From Henckelia pumila (Eukaryota > Streptophyta > Magnoliopsida > Lamiales > Gesneriaceae), in NCBI RefSeq assembly GCF_033568475.1, contig NC_133123.1, positions 156,007,753 to 156,071,752 of the forward strand: a stretch of 64,000 nucleotides of DNA. Reading direction: 5' to 3'. The notes under the pieces were generated by a model. The model was given only the letters and a program-made list of their open reading frames with translations. It was not told the DNA's origin and made no database searches. Position numbers and translations under genes: made by a program. This document shows, in pieces, positions 38,844 to 49,845 of this stretch; positions within the stretch are counted from its first letter, which is position 1; the number at the start of each line of letters is the position of its first letter.

Positions 38844-40373
38844 TAATAAGGAATATTCTTTCCCTCTGCCGCATCCTACGTAATTTTGCGAAGATCTCAC
38901 AAATTAAATTTTGTATATTTGAGATTCTTCTTTGAAGATATTCCTCGTGAAACATATATACATAAACAAATATACAGTTAATAAAATTATAATTAATTGG
39001 ATAACACATAAATACAGTAACAACAACCACTACGAGCGACGCCCGCTCCCCTTCGCAAAGTCCGAAGCACCAAAATGAGCGACACCCGCTCAAACATCTC
39101 ATATCTAACACCAAGAACGACGCCCATTCCTTCTCCACCAACATACCACCGAGAGCGACACCCGCTCTCCACTGAGCGACACCGGCTCGTAATCAAGACT
39201 CCGCTGCCACGCCTCCGTCAGAACGAAACCGTGAGCGACACCCGCTCATCTGCACAAGCAGCACGCCACTGCAACCAACACACCAAAATGATCTAACACC
39301 AGGAGCGACGCCCGCTCATCCGCACAACCACCTCCACCAGCCCGCAGCTGCACTACATCTCTGCCTAACCCATGCAGCACGCCGCTGCCATCACCAACAA
39401 CCACCTCCAAGCCTCATTCCACTCCAGCCGTTGCTGCCACACCGAACACCCTTCCTACTCAACACCACCTAGCCACCGCACGGACCAGCCCCGCCATGGG
39501 CTCAGTCCCGCAGGCCAACCACCAACCCAGTCGTCGCACGAAGCCAACCCCTTCACGGGCTCAGCCTCGCGCGCATTCGTCACCACACGACCAAACTCAC
39601 CATCACCATTGCAAGCATCCGCACCAAACTCAGCCCGCGAGCACGCAACAACATCGTAAGTTCGTGACATCACAGCCCCACCTTCACCGACACTCTTCTT
39701 GAGGCTAGCCTCCACAACAACGACCCCATCTCCATCACGGCACCACCATTGACCCCGCAGCAAGCAACTCTCCTCCACGTTTCAACCCAGCCGTCGCACC
39801 AAGCAAACCCATTACAGGCTCAGCATCGCGAGCCATCACTATCACACGCCGCTAGCTCGAAAACATTGAACCTAGCCACCAAAGATGTCCGTCGTGGCCA
39901 CCAGATTTCCCCATTGGAATTTCACCAAAAAAAAAACACACACAGAAAATAGGGGAAGGAGGTAGAGCGGGATACATCGTGCGAGTCGTGTAAAGCAGAA
40001 TAAAAACAAGAAAAAAGGAGAGATTTACGAAGAAAAAGAAGGAAAAAAGGAGTGCATCAGAGAAATAATAAATAAAAGAAAGCCAAATGCGTAAACAAAA
40101 TAAAGAAAAACAGAGTAGAGTACTACCTGCCACTTTTGGATTACTGTAGCAAAGGTGCACAGAAAGCGGAGCAAAGAAAAGGACTCTATTTATAATAAAA
40201 CAAAAACCCTAGCACCGAGTTTTTTGCCCAAGTGAATTGTCAAAGAATTCTCAGATTGGAGGACACGTGTGAGGAGTACACATATTGGGTATTATTACAA
40301 AAATAAATATATATAATTGTGGGAGATTAATAAAGAGTACTCTTGATCATCTTCACTAGAATTGTAGTTACTC
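38844..40373 (-). promoter_or_regulatory. Probable promoter/leader of the antisense gene, with hairpin array and GC-rich tract
   Basis: The region upstream (in antisense) of the antisense gene holds seven GAGCG...CGCTC hairpin motifs (39,034-39,317), then a GC- and CA-rich tract (39,320-39,950) with imperfect internal duplication, then an A-rich stretch. Plus- and minus-strand frames in the GC-rich tract have proline/histidine- or glycine-biased composition and look non-coding. Confidence 0.5.
39034..39317. repeat. Seven dispersed 15-base hairpin motifs (GAGCGACRCCCGCTC)
   Basis: Copies lie at 39,034-39,048, 39,077-39,091, 39,115-39,129 (both arms changed together to GAACG/CATTC-type), 39,151-39,169 (arms extended to GAGAGCG/CGCTCTC), 39,174-39,188, 39,233-39,247 and 39,303-39,317. 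Each has five-base or longer complementary arms around a five-base loop. Spacing is irregular, so this is not a simple tandem repeat. Confidence 0.85.
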
Positions 40374-40389
40374 AAGAGTAGGGGGCCTA
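40374..40389 (+). other. Polypurine tract of the Tat-type element
   Basis: AAGAGTAGGGGGCCTA directly precedes the 3' LTR. Confidence 0.75.
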
Positions 40390-40844
40390 TGGTGGGTATA
40401 AGTATATTTTTAATATACTTTTTATGTATAAATAAATTGAGTGGTTTAATTTGCGGAGATCGCATTTTTAAAGGATTAATTCTTAATTTTGAAACCCTAG
40501 AAAGGATTAAATTGCATTTTTTGAGCCTAGGAGGGTTAGTGTGCAATTTTGCTCAATTTTGCCTATAAATAGGAGTGAATCTCTTCATTTCAAGGTAAGT
40601 GACTCTTGAGCCTACAAAAGCTCTCTGCTCTCCTATTTTGTGTGGAGGTGATCGCTGACTTGAGCGTCGGAGGGTTTTCGCCGGGTAACCACCCGGCGCC
40701 TCTAACGTGTGTTCGTGAATTAGGTGACAGCCCAAAAGGAAGACGTGCGACTTTTTCAGGTGATCATAGAAGCAGGAGACCAGGAGGACGTACGACTTCT
40801 TATTTTATTTGCTGAATAGGGACATAATTATTTCGCCCGCATCA
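40390..40844 (+). repeat. 3' LTR of the Tat-type gypsy element
   Basis: 455 bp. It is followed by the AAAGT target copy (40,845-40,849). It differs from the 5' LTR by six substitutions and three extra T bases near 40,486. Confidence 0.93.
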
Positions 40845-40849
40845 AAAGT

Positions 40850-42403
40850 TCAATAAGTTATACAACATATGTTCTGACCATTAAATCGAAGCTTATAGTT
40901 GGAGGAAGAACCTTCATTTTATTTATCTTCTATCATTGTGGAATATTCTGGGGTTTTATTGGTTATCAATGCTCTTAATCACAATGATCCACGTCATTCT
41001 CATCTGAGTTTTATAATTGAAGATCGTAAACTCCTTACTCATGAGGTTCCATCTTATACTTTTGTTTTATTCTAGAAGATCATCGAACTAGGATGTCTAC
41101 CTTTTAGTTAGGAGATTGCTTCTATGCTTGGTCTTGTTGGAAGATTTGATCAACGTCCTAATATTTTTATTTCGAATGTAATTGTTTCAGTCTTTCAGAT
41201 TAATTTGACTAATATAATCAATAATCATCTTGCTTAGTTAAAGAAAAAAAAGATATTATTGGAGAAAAAACAAGAAAAATATGAAAAATGTCCTTCATAT
41301 ATAAATCAATTTGAAAGTCCAGTTTGACCACAACTAAACTCTAAAGAGTGATTAGAAATTCTTGATCAGCAAATCAATTAAAATTGAACTGCATTTTATG
41401 TTTGATGTGAGGTAAAATGAATCATATATATCTTAATTAATTGTTCAAAAACAAGATTACTATTACTATAAATTTTAGGAGAAATATTTTTTTTGGTCCA
41501 TTAACTTTTTAAATTTTGGTTTTGGTACACTAACTTTTAATTTTCAGTGATTTTAATCCAACTGCATATGTGTCAGCTAGACATTGATATACGTCACCCG
41601 AAATATGATGACGTGTGTCAATGTCTACCTGACACGTGTGCATTTGAACCAAAATCACTGAAAATTAAACATTAGTGTACCAAAACCAAATTTTAAAAAA
41701 TTAATGGACCAAAACCAAAACATAGACAAGTTAATGAAAAAAAAATATTTTCCTTCAATTTTATAGTTGATATAATTTATATCTTATTTATTTAATATAT
41801 CAATTGTAATATCAATATATGACATCAAATTGCAAAATTAATTACTGCATAAAAGGAACAAATAAATTAATTATATCATAGGATCCTTTTCCAAATTTGT
41901 CATGTTATAATTTCATTAGATATTTCAAATTTCAATTCAAATATATGCTAGCCATATGAACTAATTTGAATTCGTGTTAGCAATATTATAAAGAAAATGA
42001 TATATAGAAATACATGAAAGCATATATATTATATATTTTTAGATAAATATATACTAAAGCATATTAGTTTGAATTAAATTGTAAACCTATAAATTGAATA
42101 TTCTTTTAACGAAATTTAAAGCGTTTACTACAAACGTCGAAATTAATTCAAATTATTTTATAAACTCACACATAAATTTTATACATTGATAATTATATAT
42201 AAAAAAAATTTGATGTTACAAACCCGGCCGGAGTGCTACGTTTAATTATAACATTATCGAATATTGCAGGTAACATCATATCACATTATCACTCGCAATA
42301 TATAGACTACATGCAATGGCACGTACACCAGAAATTCATGCAAATTCGGAACACAAACACCTCAAAATTAATAATCCAAACACCAAACTAACAACATGAC
42401 TAG
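40850..42403. other. Non-coding flank with a fold-back element
   Basis: The first 450 bases contain interrupted frames I cannot place. A MITE-like fold-back element lies at 41,478-41,757. The remainder is AT-rich DNA reaching the 3' end of the dCTP pyrophosphatase gene. Confidence 0.45.
41478..41757. mobile_element. Long fold-back MITE (about 280 bp)
   Basis: The left arm (GGTCCATTAACTTTTTAAA ... TTTTGGTACACTAAC ... TTTTCAGTGATTTT) and the right arm are nearly complete inverted complements, meeting at a short centre near 41,590-41,610. Words such as GTGTCAGCTAGACATTGA and TCAATGTCTACCTGACAC pair across the centre. Target duplications are not clear, so the superfamily is left open; Mutator-type long inverted repeats are possible. 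Confidence 0.7.
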
Positions 42404-43834
42404 CTAATAATCGCGAGAAGACGGAGATTGATTTTTGATCGGATATTTCTGCGCATTTTTCACCATTTTTGTGAGAGCAGCCTGGCCAAGATCAAGCCCA
42501 CAGACATTAGCAAGCTGTATAAGGTACAGCAAAACATCGGACAACTCATCCTCAAGATGTCTCTTGTCCTCCAAGGACCAGTTTGGGAGTCCCTTTTCGA
42601 CTTCCCCTTTCCATTGGAATATCTCAGACAACTCTCCCACTTCCCCTACCTGTGCCAAACATGTGATAAATATTGGAGAAGACAAGGTACAAGATTATTA
42701 GTCCATGCTTTAATAATTAATGTACGGGGGATGTATAAATATGATTATATATTTGAAAACCCTTTTGGATTTATTTGAAATCTTGTGATGTCTAATGGTC
42801 CAAAGTTGGATAATCTTGATTGAGAGATGGAAAATATTTGGTTTAGGGCATGCAGTACTACTCTAGATTTGGCTTTCATGTGATGATCAAGAGAAGAATT
42901 CAGTACACTTTATTATAAATTAAACCCAAAAAAAATGTTGCTAAATATAGCTATTATATAATCCATATTTTTTTGTGGTTTTTATGAAATCTTTGTAAAA
43001 ATGGGATAAAATAATGTTGAAGATCCAATTTAAACCCTAAATCTAGTGAGAAATCAAGCTAATTTTGTACCACTACTGATATATCAATAAGGTTTTACAG
43101 AATAAAAATTATTGAATCCCATCAACTCTCATGTTTTTCGTAGAGTACGTACGTAGTAGTACTGCTTCACTAGCCACCACTCTATATAATCTATATATAT
43201 ATATATATATATTTATTTATTTATTTTCAAGATTGTGCTTCTATCTTCTAGCTAGCTCTGATTGCCACCAAAATCAAGAAAATTACTCAGAATTTAATCA
43301 CATTCAATCCAAACAATTAAGTTAATTAAATCAATAGCTATATAGCCACATGAAATCCATTCATCTTGGCTCCTTAAATTTCTTTCGATCCTCGAACCCG
43401 GCTCGAACGCATGATCACCTAATAACCTATATATGATCATTTTATAACCCGCCTTTTAATTTATAACAAAATTTTCTGGGATACAAATGATGGGGGTGAA
43501 AATCATGATGATTCGAAAGAAAAACAAAAAGAACGAATTTGAGGACGTGAACGAAATCGAAACTTTATAACAACACAGATAATGAAAACAACATGATCAA
43601 ATGAGAATCCCAACATATTATAGTATCTATGCAAAATTAATCCAGTGTCTCTCTGATTTTGGAAACCATGGAGTACTTACTTACCAGTGCAAGAAGCAAG
43701 TTTCTAGGGCTGTGATACTGTTCCCAGCCTCTAACTTTAGCAAACTCTTCAAGCCTATCTCTTAGTTCTTTTAGAGAGACATCTTTAACCTTGTGATCAG
43801 GATGATCACATGATTCATATTGGGAATTCTCCAT
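42404..43834 (-). CDS. dCTP pyrophosphatase-like protein (MazG-type, XTP3-transactivated protein A homolog)
   Basis: Two exons, 43,834-43,685 and 42,649-42,404, are joined across a 1,035-bp GT-AG intron to give 131 residues, close to the size of plant dCTP pyrophosphatase 1-like proteins. The enzyme family hydrolyses dCTP and modified dCTP analogues to the monophosphate and pyrophosphate, cleansing the nucleotide pool. The splice restores the all-alpha MazG signature: NLLLAL joined to VGEVGELSEIFQWKGE supplies the first metal-binding EVGEL acidic cluster, and EDELSDVLLYLIQLANVCG supplies the second ExxD cluster. The N-terminus MENSQYESCDHPDHKV is short and not obviously a transit peptide, so a cytosolic or nuclear product is likely. 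No frame break is seen. Confidence 0.92.
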
Positions 43835-44494
43835 TTTTCTTTTTTTAGTTTTTTGTCACTATATGCTATAGCTTCAATTCTCTTCTACTTTTTATAGAGG
43901 AAATTAAAGGGCTTTTGGTACTGTTTTAGTATTAATTAATCACATTTTTTTGGACAATTTTTCATGCTTAGTGGAGAGCCCTTTAGTGTTTCCAATAAAA
44001 CAATGCACGTGTGGTATTGGAAATATGTTCCTATCATTCCACCATGACTTGATATCACTCACACCTACATGCTATATTCTTTCCTAGGTATACAGGGCCT
44101 ATGGTTCAAGTTCTAATTGCCCGTGAATTATATATACAAGTGGTTCTTGTGAGTATATATATTGTGTTAAAGATGAATATATGTTTTATAGAATTTACTC
44201 CTTTGCGATTTTGGTCATATCCATGTTATCGATTTCAATTTTAGTTTTTTCAGGGGTGGACCCAGGAATTTTATTTAGGCTGGGGACTGTCTCATAAATA
44301 TTTATTCGTGAGACGGATTTACCCAATTCATATGTATAATGAAAAAGTAATACTTTTGACATAAAAATAGTACGTTTGCATAGGTCGGATCGAATATGAG
44401 ACTTGTATCACAAAAATAACTCATGAAACAATCTCACAAAAGTTTTTATGCTCATATCAAATCACAAAATTATAATTCGTATTAACTATAAGGC
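43835..44494. other. Promoter side of the dCTP pyrophosphatase gene and a dispersed repeat
   Basis: The first few hundred bases are the presumed promoter. At 44,268-44,457 lies a copy of the dispersed element seen at 1,016-1,385: GTCTCATAAATATTTATTCG, GAGACGGATTTACCCA and GTAATACTTTTGACATAAAA words, ending near CAATCTCACAAAAG. No gene is seen. Confidence 0.5.
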
Positions 44495-46196
44495 TGAAAG
44501 GATAATTATTCCTTGATATATTTCCATGTTTTGAAAGATTGTATTAATGCGTTTTGCCTTTCTAGGATTGTTAATTAATATTGTATTTTCTATCTATATG
44601 TTTGATATATTTTAAACTAGGAATTACTTTGATTTGAATTGAGATAATATAATATTCCTAGATTTAAAATATGGTTGATTGGGTTAATTATTTTGTAGGA
44701 GATATTATGCACTTATCATAATATATATTTATCTCCTAACTTATCTTTGTTTCCTTATCAATGTAGATTCAAGTTTGAATTAAGGAAACAAGATCAAACC
44801 CTTTTTGGAGATAAAATTGGAAGACATTCACGTTGAATAAATAGGAGAGCAGATCAAAAAGCGTGGATAGGGGTGTTCATTCGGTCCGAACCGAACCGAA
44901 CCGAAATTTCGGTTAACCAAACCGAAATTCACCGAAAATCCGAACCGAAAACCGAACCGAATTTAACGGTTCGGTTAAAAACCGAAATTTTTTCGGTTTT
45001 TCGGTTCGGTTTTCGGTTTAACCGAATTTATATATTTTTAAATTATTTTATTTATTTTATATTTATTTATTAATAAAAACAAATAAAAATATTAATTAAA
45101 ATATTAAAAAATAATTAAAAATTCAAAAAAATCAAAAAAATTGGTTTTCGGTTCGGTTCGGTGAACCGACCGAAAAAAACCGAACCGAACCGAAAACCGA
45201 AAATCCAAAAATCCAAAAATCGGTTCGGTTTTTGGTTCAAACCGAATTTTCGGTTTCGGCTCGGTTCGGGCGGTTAACCAAACCATGAACACCCCTAAGC
45301 GTGGAGTGCAGAACGTAGTGCAGAATAGAGCGAGCGAGAGCAGAGAAACACATATACTGCACAAGAGAGAGTTTCACGTCGAAAATTCAGAGACTCATTC
45401 ATGAGAAATAAAGAGCTCTGAATTACATAAGAAGATTGGAGTTTTCTGTATTGCCGTGAAGCTTTTCAAGAACACTTGAAAATTACACTTGCAAGAGTGT
45501 TGATCGAAAGACCTTTTGTGGTTCTCGAATTTCGGCAATCAGGATCAATTCCTTTTGGTTTTATCGTTTTGATTTTCATGATTTCCGTTGATGCCTTGAA
45601 GGTTTGAGAGCACTGAAGATTGGTGATCGAAGCTGTGTTGCTCTCGTATTTTGGCATCAAGGATCAACTCCTATCTTGTGTTTTTTTGTTTTACTTTCAA
45701 TAGACTTTTAAGGGAGTTGTTTTTATTCATTCTTTATTTTCTCACATGATTGAGAAAATTGATTTTTGAAATAATTCACTAATTTTAGGGTTTGTAAAAC
45801 TGTTTGATTATTTTCTAGTGAAAGTTTTACCCTGAGGCGCTGCAAGAGTATTTTATACTCTTGCTTAAATATTTGAGTTTGATTTGTTTGGTTGCTTATC
45901 TATTTTATTCATTGCTTTAAAAAAATTCTGATGCATGTTAATCAAGGTGTTATTGAAGATGTTGTCAACATCTAGTGACAACATCTGAATCTGTTTTATG
46001 TGCAATCTTTTATTACTTTAGTACTTGTGCATATTTACTCTTGATTATTTTTATTGTTGGTTTACTGTTAGTTTGCTGTTACTATTCACGTTTTAATATT
46101 TTCGCTGCATGTTGAGTAGGATTTTGTCAACACCTAGTGACAACATCTGATTCTGATAATTTTTATGAACCATGATATCCCTTACAAGTGGTATCA
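44495..46196 (+). repeat. 5' LTR of the copia element (with inserted MITE)
   Basis: 1,702 bp, of which 438 bp is the hAT-type MITE plus its target duplication. A 12-base duplication after the MITE (the GTGCAGAACGTAGTGCAG region, about 45,305-45,325) is absent from the 3' LTR. Two copies of the TGTTG/CAACA motif lie near its 3' end. Confidence 0.9.
44868..45297. mobile_element. hAT-type MITE inside the copia 5' LTR
   Basis: 430 bp with inverted ends TAGGGGTGTTCAT and, from the right, TAGGGGTGTTCATGG. An exact 8-base target duplication AGCGTGGA lies at 44,860-44,867 and 45,298-45,305. The 3' LTR shows the empty site (one AGTGTGGA near 53,195). The interior is rich in CCGAA/TTCGG words and folds back on itself. 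Confidence 0.93.
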
Positions 46197-46198
46197 GA

Positions 46199-46210
46199 GC
46201 CTACTCTTGA
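46199..46210 (+). other. Initiator-Met tRNA primer-binding site (copia)
   Basis: TGGTATCAGAGC lies two bases after the 5' LTR. Confidence 0.92.
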
Positions 46211-46251
46211 TACACTAAGAGCTGATTCTGGATTATTTTTTCAGGAATATT

Positions 46252-49080
46252 ATGGATTCAACAACAGCAAACTCATTCTTCAAACCTCAAGAAGTTTTTG
46301 AATCGGATTTGGGAGATGACTCGTTGTCACTCATCACAAAGAAGTTTGGTGATTATCTGAAGAAGATGAGGGAGACAAAGAAGACCGATCAGAAACTCAA
46401 AGCTCCATTTTTTTCGGCTGCTAACAAAACTCTGAAAATAGGCGGGCCTGATCAATCATCAAGGAATTTTCCTGATCCTCAAAAGCCTCTACTTATGCTG
46501 GAAGGAAAGAAAAAGCCTACTGCAAAGAAGATTGACACGGTGCAATGTCATGAATGTCAAGGCTATGGTCATTTTGCCAATGAATGTGCAAACAGGTTTC
46601 GGAAAGGGATGAACACATCTTTGAGTGGTGAATATTCTGAAGAAGGTAAAGAACAGAATGAAAAAGAAAGCCACACATCCCTGACAGCATTGATGGAAAG
46701 AAAGAAGCTGATGCAAGTCAATCCTTTAGGTGTTGCCGCAGGTGTTGCCATACCTGGCCGCAACATCTCCCAAAGGTCAGTATGTTTAAATTCTTTTACT
46801 GCTGATAATGTGAATAATTCTGATGCAGGTAATGAAAGAATGTCTCTGGAAGATGTGCGAATGCAATATGAAGAGTTATATGCTGACTGGGTTGAACGAA
46901 ATAAGAACACTTTTTTTTCAAGAGAAAATTCTGATTTGAAGGCTGATATATCAAGACTTGAAGTTATGCTGAGTAAGAAGAATCTGGAATTAAGTCAGGT
47001 TAAGGACGAACTCATGAAAGCTAAGGCTACATTGGCTAAATTCAATTCAAGCACAACCAAGCTTGATTCTTTGCTCATGATGGGAAGAGATGGTAAGGCT
47101 GGACTAGGTTTTGAGAACAATAAATTTGAGATTGGTGAATGCTCAAAAAGGCCGGTGTTTGTCAAGGAAAGTAGTTGTTCAGAAAGATCAACCAAAAAGG
47201 TCACATCAACCGATCCTCCAAAACCAAAGCCACAACCTACTGCTCATGTAAAGCCCAGAAAGAAATGTAAGTATGTTTGTCATTACTGTCATAGACCTGG
47301 TCATATCAAACCATACTGTTTTAAGCTGCAGGAAGACTACAAATATAGATCTGCACCGAAGGTGTTGCCTAAAGTGTTGCCAACACCTTTCCACAACATC
47401 TTCAGAAACAGATCTACTGTAAGACAGGTTTGGATACCAAAAGCTGATATTCAATGTCATATGATTTATACTGCTTTGAGGACTAATGTTTCAGGTGCTT
47501 GGTACTTTGATAGCGGTAGCTCACATCATATGACAGGTTCTAGGAAGTTTCTCACAGATTATGTTGAACAAAAGAGTGGGAAAGTGACTTATGAAGGAGG
47601 TTCAAAGGGAATTATCGTAGGAAAAGGCACACTGGATGTTGCTGGTTTGCCTAAGCTTCGCAACGTGCTACATGTTGAAGGACTAACTGCAAATTTAATA
47701 AGCATTAGCCAGCTTTGTGATGACAACTTGCATGTGCAGTTTGATAAGAAATCATGCAAAGTGTTTGATAGTTCTAACATGTGTGTTATGACAGGTACGA
47801 GGTCATCTGATAATCGCTACCAATTTGGAAAAGAGATGACTTATACACATACAAAGATGGATGAATTTAACCTTTGGCATCAGAAGTTGGGACATGAAAA
47901 CTTCAAGAATTTGAAGAACTTAAGTAAGTTTGATGCTGTTAGAGGTATGCCTAATCTAAAATCTGGAATTCCATTTGTTTGTGAGGCATGTCAAAAAAAA
48001 GCAGACCAGGGTGTTACATCAGATGTTGCCAACATCTGAGACAACACTCTGTCTTCAGCTTGTACATATGGACTCGTTGGGTCTAATGGATGTGGAAAGC
48101 TGTGGAGGTAATAAATATTCTGTTGTTTGTGTAGATGATTTTTCACTATATACTTGGGTAAGATTTGTGAAAGAAAAATCAGATATATTTGATGTTTTTA
48201 AGAATTTGCTCACAAGGATTGTGAATCTTCACAACTTGAAGGTGACCAGAATTCTCACTGATTATGGTAAGGAGTTCGAAAACTTTTCTTTTGAGAATTT
48301 ATGTGGTAAAAAAGGTATTTCTCATGAATTCTCTGCTCTGAAAACCCCACAACAGAATGAATTTGTTGAAAAGAAGAATATAACTTTGCAGGATATGGCT
48401 AGAGTGATGTTAAGTTCTGAAAATATCTCAAAACATTTTTGGGCAGAAGCCTTAATCACAGCACGTCACATTTCAAATTGAGTATACTTGAGGAATGGTT
48501 CTACTATGAATTCTTATGAAACTCTCATGGGAAAGAGGCCGAACCTTAAGTACTTTCTTGTTTTTGGCTGTGTATGTTACGTTTTGAATGATATTGATCA
48601 TTTTGCAAAGTTTGATGCTAAAAGTGACAAGTGTTTGTTCTTAGGTTATTCTTCGGATATTCAAGCTTACATGATGTTTAACTTAAGAACTCGAACAATT
48701 TTTGAGTCTATTAATGTTGTATTTGATGATTTTTCAGATCTAAAGAAGAAAACAGCTGAGGATGAAGTTGATGATATGCTGCATAAATCTGGAAATTCAG
48801 ATGTTGACCAAGGAGTGTTGCCAACACCTCCGACAACACCTCCTGCTGAGATTCCAGAAACAAAAGTTGAAAAGCCTACTGATGAGAATATTGATGAGGA
48901 CAGTGAGGTAAACGAAGTTGGAAAGAATGTTCCAAGCAAAATTCAGAAGAATCGTCCAACCTCACAAGTAATTGGAGATGTGCATGGAGATATGCAAACC
49001 CGAAGGAAAGAAAATGTGGATTATCGAAATATGGCTGGACTAATTTGCATGAGCTCCACGTTTTCACAGGTAAGATTTTC
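46252..49080 (+). pseudogene. Copia gag fragment, protease and integrase, broken
   Basis: The 595-codon frame at 46,252-48,039 starts with a truncated gag (MDSTTANSFFKPQEV), lacking the large N-terminal gag domain. It carries two CCHC knuckles, CHECQGYGHFANEC (residues 99-112) and CHYCHRPGHIKPYC (about 345), then protease WYFDSGSSHHMTGS and GAG-pre-integrase LWHQKLGHENFKNL ... CEACQ. A frameshift near 47,995 moves integrase into another frame (HMDSLGLMD, TDYGKEFEN and PQQNEFVEKKN hold the D-D-E residues). A stop at 48,479-48,481 breaks it again before VYLRNGSTMNSYE. The last frame ends near 49,080 in a proline/acidic linker, where the RT N-terminal half is missing. Confidence 0.9.
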
Positions 49081-49845
49081 ATGATTTGTGTCAAACAGTG
49101 AACCCAAAAAGGTTGGCACTGTATGGATTGTAGCAAGCACCACGTGCATGGTATGGAAGATTAATCAAATACTTGCTCAATCTTGGATTCAAAAGAGGTG
49201 AGGTGTGTAAGACATTGTTTGTGCAAAAGTCTCAAGGTAATATTCTTATTTGCCAAGTTTATATGGATAACGTAATCTTTTGTGCTTCTTGTGAAAAACT
49301 TGTTGATGAATTTGTGAAGTGCATGTCGTCTAATTTTGAGATGAGTATAGTTGGTGAATTGAATTATTTCTTGGGATTGCAAGTGAAACAAATGCATGGT
49401 GGAATCTTTGTGTGTCAAATACAGTATGCTATAAATCTTGTGATAAAGTATTTGAATGAAAATTGTAAACACATGCATACACCGATGAGGTCAAGTGAAA
49501 AACTGTCGAGGGAAGATGTTGCCGAAGGTGTTGACAACACCCTCTACAGAAGCATAATTGGAAGTATCTTGTTTTTTTTGTGCTACTGGGCTAGATATCA
49601 TGCTTAGGTGAATGTGTACTGTGATAATTCAAGCGTTATTGATATATGCAAAAATCCAGTACAACACTCTCGAACCAAACACATAGACATTTGACATCAC
49701 TTCATTAGAGATTTGGTCGAGAAAGACATGATCTGTATTGAGTTTATTAGAACGGATAACCAATTAGCTGATATTTTCACCAAAGCATTGGATTTCGAGA
49801 GATTTTCCAGTATAAGAAAGTCTCTCAGTTTGTGTGCATTATAGA
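49081..49845 (+). pseudogene. Copia RT C-terminal part and RNase H fragment
   Basis: After the deletion near 49,080 the sequence resumes within RT: RAWYGRLIKYLLNLGFKRG, then VYMDNVIFCAS, where functional copia RTs have YVDD (here MDN, a damaged catalytic motif), then ELNYFLGLQVKQ. Part of RNase H is deleted. The rest ([33 protein letters not shown] and [13 protein letters not shown]) is interrupted by stops. Confidence 0.88.

Larger units (their letters stand above)
23008..40844 (+). mobile_element. Tat-lineage Ty3/gypsy LTR retrotransposon, interrupted by a nested element
   Basis: The LTRs at 23,008-23,459 and 40,390-40,844 begin TGGTGGGTATAAG, end CGCCCGCATCA, and are flanked by identical AAAGT. 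By eye the LTRs differ at six bases plus one 3-base indel (about 1.3%), so the insertion is recent. Without the nested insert the element is about 10.6 kb. The order is LTR, PBS-like site, gag, protease, RT-RNase H, a second (archaeal-type) RNase H, integrase, a long 3' region with an antisense gene, a polypurine tract and LTR. The second RNase H and the lack of a chromodomain place it in the Tat branch (Retand/Ogre relatives). Gag-pol has a nonsense codon and two frameshifts, so this copy is not autonomous. Confidence 0.93.

Noticed and set aside
39034-39317. CRISPR-like array
   Set aside because: Short hairpin motifs with irregular spacing inside a plant retrotransposon; no regular repeat-spacer structure and no cas genes.
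39372-39952. Pro/His/Ser-rich plus-strand frames and Gly/Val-rich minus-strand frame
   Set aside because: They reflect the GC-rich CA-repeat composition and internal duplication; no consistent frame across the two repeat units.
44873-45364. Frames rich in EPNRTE / TEPK words
   Set aside because: Produced by CCGAA repeats of the hAT-type MITE, not coding.
48667-49478. Minus-strand frames over the copia pol
   Set aside because: Shadows of the plus-strand pol fragments.
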